Below the pieces are notes generated by a model. It was not told the origin of the DNA. It saw only the letters and a list, made by a program, of their open reading frames with translations, and did not search any database. Position numbers and translations under genes: made by a program. From positions 911,279,009-911,343,008 of the forward strand of contig NC_081414.1 in the NCBI RefSeq assembly GCF_030272615.1: DNA of 64,000 nt, in the 5' to 3' direction. Shown piece after piece: positions 55,703 to 64,000 of the stretch; position 1 is the stretch's first letter; each line of letters begins with the position of its first letter. This stretch comes from Cryptomeria japonica (taxonomy: Eukaryota; Streptophyta; Pinopsida; Cupressales; Cupressaceae).

Positions 55703-55803
55703 CTCTTGCACCCGTCCATCGTTGGTTCGGGTGTGGCTTATTTCCACCAACAACCCCCCTTAAGCCACACCTCTTGTGTGCTTGGGGCTCCTAGTCTGGA
55801 CCT

Positions 55804-56247
55804 GGCTCTGATACCATGTTGAATTTGATGATCAGAGATGTAAGCAATCAGATATGTTAATTGGGTGCTCACCTACATATTGTCTATACATACGTTGTAT
55901 GTGTTCATTACTTCAATTATATATATGTTGGTGGTGTCCCTTCATTAAGGGTCACCACTTTTGGCCTAATAATTATATTATGTTATTATATAACATAATT
56001 ATATTATTATATTATTGTATCATAATAATATAATATAATCTTCAATAATATAAGATAATTATATTATATTATATTATATAATCTCAATAATAATAATAAT
56101 AATAATAATATTAATATTATTATGTCATAATAATTATATTATCACAAATATTATCCCAATATAATGCCTATCAATATAATTATTATATCACAATAATTAT
56201 CACAACCTTTAGGTTATCTATGTCAGCTTGTAGGAATCTGATCAACA
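55804..56247 (-). mobile_element. Small copia-type LTR (431 bp) with iMet primer site
   Basis: In sense (minus) orientation the LTR runs from 56247 (TGTTGATCAG) to 55817 (TTCAACA), immediately followed by TGGTATCAGAGCC at 55816-55804. Its middle is AT-rich with many ATT/TAA runs. No coding region belonging to it is seen; the following sequence has an 11-bp inverted repeat (GGTGTGGCTTA..TAAGCCACACC, about 55731-55775) and the tRNA-like unit. Confidence 0.6.
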
Positions 56248-56799
56248 TTTCATCTTCCTTAGACTGGAAGTGATAACCGACGCTGCCAATCTTCAACATT
56301 TAGAAATCACGTAATAAATTACTTGCATATTTATTAAGATATCTTAGTGTTATTTACAAATTTGGCTAGCCATGTCCCTAATTGCTCTTGTTTTAGGCTG
56401 TGCTAGTTGTATTTAGAGAGAAATGCCTAAGGCATTTCCAAAGGTCAGAAAAATTCTTATTAGCAACTTTTACCCAATATGTGTTTGTCACACCTCTCTT
56501 GATTTTTAATAAGAAATTTTGCTATATCTCTAGGAATATGTTAATAATGTATATGTTTTTCACATCAATCCCTCCAAATATTTTGGACAGAAGCAATTTT
56601 ACATATTTTTTGTAGTAAAATAAAAAATAAGCATGGTCTATTTGCTGGTACTGAATCATTAATCAATAAATTTTAAACATATTTCTGACATTATAAATTA
56701 TCTTGTAGGAAATAAAAGGCTGGATAATTTTAAACTAGAGATTGGGCGGAGATTTGCTATTGTAGTTTTAACAGTTGATCATTTTGATCTCTTCTATAG
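56248..56799. other. End of the 26-kb host intron
   Basis: AT-rich; no gene. It ends with the acceptor CTCTTCTATAG at 56799. Confidence 0.5.
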
Positions 56800-56979
56800 T
56801 GCAAAAGGGAAGGATTTCTGAACAAGATCAAAGAGGAAGCTGGTGAAGGATGCAACATATATGGATCGCTTGAAGTAAACAAAGTGGCAGGGAATTTCCA
56901 TTTTGCTCCTGGTAGAAGTTTTCAATATTCTGGAATGCATGTGCATGATCTAATGTCATTTCAGACTGAAAACATCAAT
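56800..56979 (+). CDS. ERGIC3: ERGIC3/ERV46-like, exon 2 visible
   Basis: Sixty codons starting CKREGFLNKIKEEAGEGCNI, followed by GSLEVNKVAGNFHFAPGRSF and ending HVHDLMSFQTENIN. This is the strongly conserved lumenal core of Erv46/ERGIC3, including the GxLxVNKVxGNFH signature. The acceptor is CTATAG and the donor AAT|GTAAGA, phase 0. It continues directly from the exon ending at 30478. Confidence 0.93.
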
Positions 56980-57184
56980 GTAAGAAATAATTTTAAGCTT
57001 ACCTAAATTTGTCCAATAATTCCTCATGTCTTTAGGAGACAATGAAATGGCAATCTAAATGTAGTTTTGATATTTTATTAGGCACAAAACGATCGAGTTC
57101 AGATCTTTTATTTAAAATATACCATGACAGTTTTCCTCGTTGAAAGTTAAATGATACTTATAATTGAGAGGTAATTCACTGCAG

Positions 57185-57252
57185 GTGAGTCATACAATAC
57201 ACAAGTTGACATTTGGAGCACACTTCCCAGGAGTTGTAAATCCTCTTGACGG
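57185..57252 (+). CDS. ERGIC3: ERGIC3/ERV46-like, exon 3 visible
   Basis: 68 nt encoding VSHTIHKLTFGAHFPGVVNP and LDG, the last codon being split. The acceptor is CACTGCAG and the donor GG|GTGAGT. The PGVVNPLDG motif is diagnostic of the family. Confidence 0.93.
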
Positions 57253-57367
57253 GTGAGTGGGCCTTGTCTTGATTGAAGGGAGGTTTTTTAAAGGAGTACT
57301 GCTTATGAAGAGACTTGATTGGAGGATTAGACAAATTTAGGGTTAATTTTGTTCCAATCTCTTACAG

Positions 57368-57419
57368 AGTACAGTGGACACAGCAAATGAGAACTGGCAT
57401 GTATCAATATTTTATTAAG
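57368..57419 (+). CDS. ERGIC3: ERGIC3/ERV46-like, exon 4 visible
   Basis: 52 nt completing the split Gly and encoding VQWTQQMRTGMYQYFIK. The acceptor is CTCTTACAG and the donor AAG|GTCAGA. The QYFIKVVPT motif spans this and the next exon. Confidence 0.92.
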
Positions 57420-57627
57420 GTCAGAAAATAAAGCTTTGCACACAGAAGCTTCTAATAAATTAGTCGTTTCTGACTGGCATCTGTTAAGATTTTATTATAG
57501 CATATAATTACAACTTCTAAGGTCTTGCAGTCTGTTGAAAAATATTGCTACTCAAACTAAAGAAGCTCTTTGGTTTGCCTTGCAAATACTGTAATCTAAC
57601 TTCGGTATCTTGTGTTATTTTCTTAAG

Positions 57628-57681
57628 GTAGTACCCACTGTATATAGTGACATTGGTGGGAATAAAATCCTGACAAATCAG
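57628..57681 (+). CDS. ERGIC3: ERGIC3/ERV46-like, exon 5 visible
   Basis: Eighteen codons, VVPTVYSDIGGNKILTNQ. The acceptor is TTTCTTAAG and the donor CAG|GTCAGT, phase 0. Confidence 0.9.
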
Positions 57682-57771
57682 GTCAGTTTATAATCCCAAT
57701 AATTATGATGATAGTTCATGCCAAAGTAGTAGCTAAATGCAAATTTTCCATTTTAATATGAATTTGTGCAG

Positions 57772-57864
57772 TTCTCAGTAACTGAACACTTCAGAGCTAT
57801 GGAATTTGGTATGAGTGGATCCCTGCCTGGAGTATTCTTCTTTTACGACCTTTCACCAATCAAG
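57772..57864 (+). CDS. ERGIC3: ERGIC3/ERV46-like, exon 6 visible
   Basis: Thirty-one codons, FSVTEHFRAMEFGMSGSLPG followed by VFFFYDLSPIK. This is the end of the lumenal domain, just before the second transmembrane region in family members. The acceptor is TTTGTGCAG and the donor AAG|GTTCGT. The next exon (expected to start VTFTEEH) is not found before 64000, so the following intron exceeds 6.1 kb. Confidence 0.92.
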
Positions 57865-58435
57865 GTTCGTTTTTTTTTATGAAAAAGTTAAACAAAACAT
57901 GCATGGTCTTCTTATAGTTGAGAACTCTTACCATATCCACCAACCTTTAAATATTATGAATCAATATAGCAGGATAACAATTTAAGTACTGAATGCACTT
58001 GCAATTGAACTCATCTGCATACTTTGTATATTCACTAAGGATTCTCACGCTCAGGGAGAGAGGGACTGTCAACATAATCTGGACATGAGTTTGGACTAAA
58101 AGCTAATTTAATACTCGGGATTGTATGCCATATAGTTTAGATAAAAATGTGATAATTTCATGTCATTGCATAGCAGATCATCATGGCATTAGACAATGTT
58201 TGTTCCAAAAGTCACCCAGTCCTTCCTTTTACTGTATAATGCATATTATCTTATATGCTTACTGTCACTATAATAGGTGCAAAATATTATGATACTAATT
58301 TTTTTCCTAAAGACTACTTTGTTGTTATTGATGAGCACATGTTTATACTGAGAAGAAAAGGGGTGGGGGTGGCAGTGGTGAATCAGTGTAAGACAATTCT
58401 TTACTTTTTTCAAACTACAAACCACATTAATATCA
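57865..58435. other. Host intron, no gene seen
   Basis: Unique-looking AT-rich sequence. The small plus-strand ORF at 58255 has no recognisable content. Confidence 0.45.
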
Positions 58436-60271
58436 ATTGCACAATATCATTCACATAAGATCTAACAATTATGCAACACAAGTAGAATACACGATTTATG
58501 TGGAAACTCTTACGGGAGAAAACCACGGCAAAATATTGCTTATATAAAACTTTTACAAATTTTGTATGCACCAACCCACAGGAGACACTCATCCCCTCTT
58601 TAATGATTTGTAGGCACCAACCTGCAGGAGACACTCATCCCCTTTTTAATGATTTGTAGGCACCAACCCATTGGAGACACCAATATCCACATTTGAGCAC
58701 CAACCCAACAAGACACCAATCTTGTTGTATAAGAGGCAAAGACCTCTAACTCTAAAAATCTTCTAAAAATTTATTATAAATCTCCTTATAAATCTGCTAT
58801 AATGCTACTCATAGATCTGCCATAAATTTACTCATGTATCTGCTTGTAAACCTTCGTAAAATCTGCCTTCTATTTGTTCATTTCACTTGCAGACTAGAGG
58901 TCAATAGGACTGGTAAGGTCAGCTGGTTTGGCTTGACTACCGGTTGCCTTAGGTGTCTCCATCTGCGTGCTTTTTGCCGCTTCTCCTACCTTGTCTTCCT
59001 CTGTTTTCTTCTTTGCTGCTTCTCTTCTCTTTTCCTCTTCCTTCTCTTCCTCTTCCTTCTTCCTTTTCTCTGTTTCCTTCCACTTCTCCTCTTCCTTATC
59101 TTCCTCTTCCTTCTTCTTTACTACCTCCTTTCACCTCTCTTCTTCCTTTCTCTTTTTCTCATCCTCATCCTCTTTCTTCTTCCTTGCATCTTCTTGTTTC
59201 TTCTTCTCTTCTTCCTCTTCTTTTCTTTTCTTTTCTTCTACTCTTCTCTTTTCTTCCTGTTTCCATTTCTCCTCGTCTTCTTCCTTTTTCTTCTTCTCTG
59301 CTTCTACCTTCTTCTTCTTCTTCTTCTTCTCCTCCTTCTTCTTCTTCTTCTTCTCCTCCTCTTCATCTTTCTTCTTCTTCTCCTCTTCATCTTTCTTCTC
59401 CTCCGCTTGCTTCTTCGCTTCCTTCTTTTTGTCCTTTGTTTCCTTTAGCTTTACTTCCTTTTCTGCCTGCTTCTCCTATCCTGTAACTTCCTCTGGTGTA
59501 ATCTGAGCAACTTCTTCTCCATCTAGAGCATCGACATCAATAGTGTCGATAGGTTCAGCAACCGGATTTCCTTCATCATCAAACACTTCATCTGGTTTAG
59601 TTATTGCTGGTTCTTGATCAACCTTCTTGTTGGATTCAGCCACTTTATGCATCTTCATGGCTTTCTTTCACAAGTCAGCTGCAATATGCTCCAACAATTA
59701 CTCGTAAACTCGCTTTAAATCTGCTACATATCCTCTATTCTATCTACTCTTAAAGTCTGATTGTGCTTGTATGATATCTCTTTTATTTCACACACTTCTC
59801 CTCTCCACATTCCACAACCTTTATTTATTCTTTTTCAAAGGATGTGAATTTGTGAATGGACATGTCTATTTGGAAGGGGCAGCAACTTTTAATTTATATG
59901 CACCTTTTCACATCAAAATTGGGCGCTCCATTAGGGAGGTTGGCCCTTACAAAATATAGTTTTATTTTATTTTAAAATTTCCTAACATGGGTGCTACACA
60001 AAGAGGGTTCGACCCACTACATAAAATTGTTTTATTTATTTTAATCTTCTAAAAACGCGTGCCACAATTAAGGAGGTTCAACCCAAAATAAAAGAAATTT
60101 AATGGAAGTCCTTTAACACAATAGAGGTGCCAAAATGAGGTTTAGGTCTGCTCTTACAATGCCCTTGATTACTCCTTTAATCAGCTTATTGCATTGAAAT
60201 GAGCTTGCCATCAATCTTTACCATAAAAAATCTAAGTTCTTTTGACATCAATGCCAATATGTCCAACAATC
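58436..60271 (-). mobile_element. Copia 3' LTR region, about 1.8 kb, with internal coding stretch
   Basis: In sense (minus) orientation it starts TGTTGGACATATTGGC at 60271, just after a polypurine tract (AAAGAGGGAGAT). It continues to a typical plant copia LTR 3' part: GGTTGGTGCCTACAAATC repeats with GTGTCTCCTG, a TATATAAGC box, then CCGTGGTTTTCTCCCGTAAG and TTTCCACATAAAT. The exact end is uncertain (placed near 58436). A 46-bp repeat (GCACCAACCxxCAGGAGACACTC, 58570-58680) lies inside. Confidence 0.5.
59131..59658 (-). pseudogene. Short acidic plus Lys/Glu-rich ORF, split by a stop
   Basis: The minus strand from ATG at 59658 encodes 60 residues starting MKMHKVAESNKKVDQEP and ending EEVAQITPEEVTG, then TAG (59478-59476), then in the same frame 114 codons almost entirely Lys and Glu (with Asp, Arg, Gln) to TGA at 59133-59131. 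The single stop suggests a once-continuous charged, probably helical protein. Function unknown. The long Leu/Phe/Ser-rich plus-strand ORFs over the same bases are its antisense shadow. Confidence 0.5.
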
Positions 60272-60446
60272 TCCCTCTTTGTCATTGATGACAACCCAAC
60301 ATAAAATAATTTGTCTTTATTGCTCCCCCTTTCTCTACTTATCCCCCTTTGACATCAATGGCAAAGGAAACCTCAAAGTTATAAGATAGTGCAGTGATGA
60401 GCTCCCCCTGAATACGATCCCCTTGAATAATGTATTTCATTAATGG

Positions 60447-61135
60447 CTTGTTGAATAGGCTATCACTCTTAGCCTCTATCTAAGATACTCAAAAGTCTCT
60501 TTTGGAAGAGGTTTTGTAAAGATGTCTACAATCTGTTCTAGTGTAGCAATATATTTCAACTTTATTTGTTGGTGTACCACTTGCTTCCTTAAGAAATGAT
60601 ATTTAATTGGAATCTGTTTGGTTCAGGAATGCATCACAGGATTCATTAATATATTGATTGCACTTGTAATATCACAAAATATGGATATGGGATGATTATG
60701 TTCTATCTTGATGTTTTTCAATGTTTGCTTCATCCAAAGAATCTAAGTGCAACAAGATGCTGCTACAATATACTCCGGCTTTGCTATAGATAAGGAAATT
60801 GAAGCTTATTTCTTACTTAACCATGAAACCAAACAATTTTGTAGAAAGAAGGCACCTCCACTTGTACTCTTTTTGACATCCACACTACCAATCCAATCCG
60901 CATTAGTGTATGCTGCTAACATGAAGTCTTCAACTCTTTGATACCACAGTCCAAACTCCAAAGAGCCTTTTAAATATTTAAAAATCCTTTTAACCTCATA
61001 CACATGAGTTTCATTTGTGTAGCTTGAAATCTGGCCACCATACCAACTGCTTGCATAATGTTAGGTCTTGAAACTGTTACATATAACAAACTCCCAATCA
61101 TTAATCTATAAATTGTTTGATTTGAGAAGCACACA
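60447..61135 (-). pseudogene. Copia pol C-terminus (late RT to RNase H), broken
   Basis: Minus strand translation gives MIGSLLYVTVSRPNIMQAVG, then after a frame shift VKRIFKYLKGSLEFGLWY, AAYTNADWIGSVDVKKSTSG and CLVSWLSKK, then after more stops an LPIKYHFLR-like and DIFTKPLPKESFEYLR ending. This is the standard copia RNase H region. It is followed in sense by the polypurine tract (about 60285-60272) and the LTR at 60271. Confidence 0.75.
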
Positions 61136-61299
61136 CGAAATACTGAGAGGGGGGGGAAGGGGGGGGGGGGGCTGTGAATTAGTATTTCAGAACTTTTTAA
61201 AACTGTGTTGTCTGTATTTTTGTATTCACAAAAATAGACAACCCCTTTAAGTTTTTGTTAAAAAATGAAAAAATTACTCTAAGGTATGCTTTCCGAGGC

Positions 61300-62315
61300 A
61301 CCATTTTTCTTCGCCCTTGGACTGGCTTAATCCTCAGTCCATCCTCGATCTACGTTTCAAATTTCATCACATTTTGAGTTCGTTTGACTGCAGGTGGAAA
61401 ATTTTCCTTTGATTGCAAGTTTTATTTTTCTCTTGTTTTAGTGTTGTAGGGAAATTTTAAAATAATTAGAAGTGCACTTTATTTAAAACTTGTAACTTAC
61501 TTTTTATTTCCCCCTTTCTTTTTATGTCTTTTAAGTTGTAGGAACTTTTTGGACAAATTACAAGTGGATTTAAAATTACATGTTTTAATATTTTTAGTCT
61601 CTTGTAAAGGGAATTTTATTTCCCTATGACAAGTTGTTTTTTTAAGTTAAGTCATTAAAACTTGTAAAGGGGATTTTATTTCCCTATTACAAGTTATTTT
61701 TTGTTAATGCATTAGTAGCTTCTGCAAGATAAGACTTTCCTAACCCTTTAATCTCTTCTATTCTGTTTTGGTTTACTCATCTATGTTATTAGATTATCTG
61801 ATTTATGCTTTCCGAACTGAATATGTTTATCAGATTATAACATTGATCATGATTATGATATTGACATTGGATAAAGATTGACGACTTGCTTAACATAGTT
61901 AAGCGTCAATCTAAATGCTATCGGGGATAGTAACCCGATAGCATATGTAATGCTTATTGTTATCAGGACAAACATTTATTCGGGCCATTAACAAAGCATC
62001 ATAACTAACACCGTTTCAACCGAGTGTTAAGTATTAAATGTTAGTTAACAAACATAACCAAAATCGGGATGTGCACCGATCAATAGGTGCCTTGATCAGT
62101 CATGTCTAAAAAGACATGACCGGTCAAGACATCTATTGACCGGTCTTCTAAACATATAAAGCCCGACATGAATCATTTGGAGAAGACATATAAAAATATT
62201 AATGATCTCTCTCCTTCTGCCTGCAACAAAACAATCAGATTATTAGACAATATAATCATATAAAATTCTCACATATATAATATGTTCTTTTATTGCAATT
62301 GAATAAAACTTTACA
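61300..62315 (+). repeat. Copia 5' LTR, palindrome-rich (left edge uncertain)
   Basis: The right end is fixed by TTTACA at 62315 followed by an initiator-tRNA-Met primer site. It has a TATA-like ACATATAAAGCCC at 62152 and several perfect or near-perfect inverted repeats: 61601-61633, 61661-61693, 61876-61911, 61915-61944, 62101-62118 and 62118-62145. The left boundary was not identified. A G-rich run (61146-61170) lies before it. Confidence 0.5.
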
Positions 62316-62328
62316 TGGTATCAGAGCC
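62316..62328 (+). other. Primer binding site, initiator tRNA-Met
   Basis: TGGTATCAGAGCC directly after the LTR end at 62315, the standard plant copia site. Confidence 0.85.
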
Positions 62329-62414
62329 ACATTGATCGAACTTGAGGCTATTCAATTTTGTGAATAATTTAAGAACAAGGTTATATACTACATCACATTT
62401 CTCCAACGGCCAGC

Positions 62415-63338
62415 GCTATCAGATTCGAAGACAGACTCGGAGGTGGCGATGATTTTTCAGCCTAGAAGTTCAGAATCCAGATGATCTTAAAGGAGAACAA
62501 AGTGGATTCATTTGTTCAAAGTAAAAATGATCAACCTGAAAATGAACCTGACAAAACAACATGGATTGAGGGAAATGAAAAGGCCATCAAAATAATAGTT
62601 GATGAGGTGAGAAACAACATAATGCCCATCATAAGAAAACATCAGACAGCCTATAAAATGTTCAAAGCACTTGAAAGCACATTTGAGATATCAAATGCAA
62701 GTCGAACTCTGGCATTAAAACAAGAAATAAATCATATCACCATGAAGAAGGGGGAGACAATCAACGCCTACTTTATGCGGATATCAATTCTAAGAGATGA
62801 ACTAGCAACTCTGGATTACGAGATCTAAAGCAAAGAGTTAACACTCATTGCTCTAGATGGGTTGCCTAGTGGATGGAGTACATTCGTCCAAGGCATCAAT
62901 GCAAGGTCCAAGTATCATAAGTTTGAAAGATTAAGGGACGATTGTCTCCAAGAAGAATCAAGATTGAACAAGATGGGAATAAAACAAAAGAACATAGACG
63001 AAGGCCTTCATGTTCTAAATACTAACACAAATAAGACAACCAAGAAGAAGCAATTTAGGAAGAGGAAGGGTCATCAAGGCAAGAACACTTCAAAGAGAGA
63101 CCTATCACATATTCAATGCTATAGGTGCGATAAGTTCAAGCACTTTGTTGCAAAATGTCCAGAGAGAGCCAAACAAGCCACATTTGCCAGAGCAGGAAAA
63201 TCTAAAAGAGAAGATGACTCCCAGAACTATGTCCTCTACTCAGCACTTACAAGCCATGCATCAAATAAGTCTAACTCCTGGGTGATCGACAGTGGCTCAT
63301 CCAGACACATTACAGGGTTGAGAGAAGTGCTAGACTCT
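62415..63338 (+). pseudogene. Copia gag-protease, broken by stops and by an LTR insertion
   Basis: The frame gives RFEDRLGGGDDFSA, then TAG (62463-62465, where Trp is usual), then the copia Gag core (KALESTFEISN, QEINHITMKKGETINAYFMR), TAA at 62826-62828, LIALDGLPSGWSTFVQGI, a basic region, a CCHC knuckle (CYRCDKFKHFVAKC) and the start of the protease (SWVIDSGSSRHITG). At 63339 a TGTTGTG LTR begins and the pol part is absent. Coding was once continuous in one frame. No start ATG is seen before the first stop. Confidence 0.8.
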
Positions 63339-63643
63339 TGTTGTGACGTATTCACACATCGCCCCATTGCAAATGGGGACCCCTACTTTTTGCTTTCTAG
63401 GGTTTGTTTTTAGGTCTTTTAGGGTTTTGTCTGTTAGCCTTTAGCTTTCGAGTGTCGCCAAGGGGATCACCTGGATAGCAGGTTCTGTTTGAGTTAGGTC
63501 AAGTTGGTGAGTGATGAAGTCTGGAATGTCTTGATCCTGAAATTTGGCTAAGTCTGGAATGTCCTGATCCTGAAATTTGACTAAGTTTGGAAACTGAAAA
63601 TCCTCCAAAAACTAGATTTTGCAATATAGCTCCTGGAGGTTTG
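63339..63643 (+). mobile_element. TGTTGTG LTR start, truncated copy 1
   Basis: TGTTGTGACGTATTC with both terminal hairpins, GGGGACCCC, AGGGTTTG, and two TCCTGATCCTGAAATTTG phrases also found in the solo LTR at 39085. It stops at GGAGGTTTG, where the duplicated gag segment begins. Confidence 0.75.
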
Positions 63644-63841
63644 CACTTTGTTGCAAAATGTCCAGAGAGAGCCAAACAAGCCACATTTGCCAAAGCAGGA
63701 AAATCTAAAAGAGAAGATGACTCCCAGAACTATGTCCTCTACTCAGCACTTACAAGCCATGCATCAAATAAGTCTAACTCCTGGGTGATCGACAGTGGCT
63801 CATCCAGGCACATTACAGGGTTGAGAGAAGTGCTAGACTCC

Positions 63842-64000
63842 TGTTGTGACGTATTCACACATCGCCCCATTGCAAATGGGGACCCCTGCTTTTTGCTTTC
63901 TAGGGTTTGTTTTTAGGGCTTTTAGGGTTTTGTCTGTTAGCCTTTAGCTTTCGAGTGTCGCCAAGGGGATCACCTGGATAGCAGGCTCTGCTTGAGTTAG
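63842..64000 (+). mobile_element. TGTTGTG LTR start, copy 2 (runs off window)
   Basis: Same start as at 63339, 503 bp further on; it continues beyond the window, so I cannot tell whether a full LTR or element follows. Confidence 0.75.

Larger units (their letters stand above)
63141..64000 (+). repeat. 503-bp tandem duplication spanning gag end and LTR start
   Basis: 63141-63643 (gag knuckle, protease start and the first 300 or so bases of a TGTTGTG LTR) recurs from 63644 with few changes. The junction is GGAGGTTTG|CACTTTGTTGC. The second copy runs to the window end. Confidence 0.85.

Noticed and set aside
58834-59506. Three long plus-strand ORFs rich in Leu, Phe and Ser, resembling membrane proteins
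   Set aside because: They are antisense readings of a Lys/Glu-codon (TTC/CTT on plus) low-complexity tract; the minus frame explains the sequence better.
61146-61172. G-rich run as a polypurine tract or quadruplex
   Set aside because: Runs of G near a decayed copia end; no LTR start follows directly and no other support.

Overview
The window is nuclear DNA from a land plant with a large, retrotransposon-filled genome. A gymnosperm (conifer-like) source is plausible given the very long introns and gypsy-dominated content, but that is inference. The only recognisable host gene is a plus-strand ERGIC3/ERV46-type ER-Golgi cargo receptor. Six of its exons are visible: 30386-30478, then 56800-56979, 57185-57252, 57368-57419, 57628-57681 and 57772-57864. 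Exon order, reading phase and GT-AG borders all agree. Its first and last exons lie outside the window, so nearly everything here is intron: at least 30.4 kb upstream of the first visible exon, a 26.3 kb intron between the first two, and more than 6.1 kb after the last.

The introns hold one dominant family of Ty3/gypsy elements with unusually long LTRs. In sense orientation these LTRs begin TGTTGTG and end near CGTCAACA. Element A (position 1 to 20221, minus strand, left end outside the window) looks recently active. Its 5' LTR is about 6.85 kb (13368-20221). The internal part carries an intact 2138-codon gag-protease-RNase H-RT-RNase H-integrase ORF and a tRNA-Asn primer site. The left LTR (1-5771) is almost identical to the right one. 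Each LTR also encodes an intact 1210-residue protein of unknown function. Relatives of this protein occupy the same place in other LTR copies: an ORF cut short by element A (20166-22781), a heavily broken copy (34864-37820), one with three nonsense codons (46372-49572), and a stub at 28501. In four of these five, and in an ORF-less relative, a clear 3' splice site lies just before the ATG. Two LTRs have a TATA box about 0.5 kb further upstream. This LTR-encoded, apparently separately promoted gene is the best candidate in the window for an undescribed system.

Layout: element A (1-20221) sits inside an older LTR (20222-25857). Next come a copia remnant (27283-27960), an old LTR end (27961-29912), and the first visible host exon (30386). 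After it lie a divergent LTR (33163 to about 37975), another repeat (from 37976), and three solo LTRs with perfect 5-bp target duplications: 39085-42467 (CCTAC), 42971-44781 (GGTCC) and 50728-55003 (TGACC). A 5'-truncated LTR ends at 50636. A small copia LTR with a tRNA-like sequence (55608-56247) precedes the remaining host exons. The end of the window holds a copia 3' end (58436-61135), a second copia element with broken gag-protease (about 61300-63338), and a 503-bp tandem duplication that includes the start of a TGTTGTG LTR (63141 to the end).

The LTR copies share an architecture even where their sequence differs. The 5' terminus has two adjacent hairpins whose stems change in a compensatory way. 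Then comes an array of short palindromes, with a different core in each subfamily. Where present, next come an upstream promoter, a leader 3' splice site and the ORF. In four copies a perfect inverted telo-box (AAACCCTAATTAGGGTTT) precedes the downstream TATA box.
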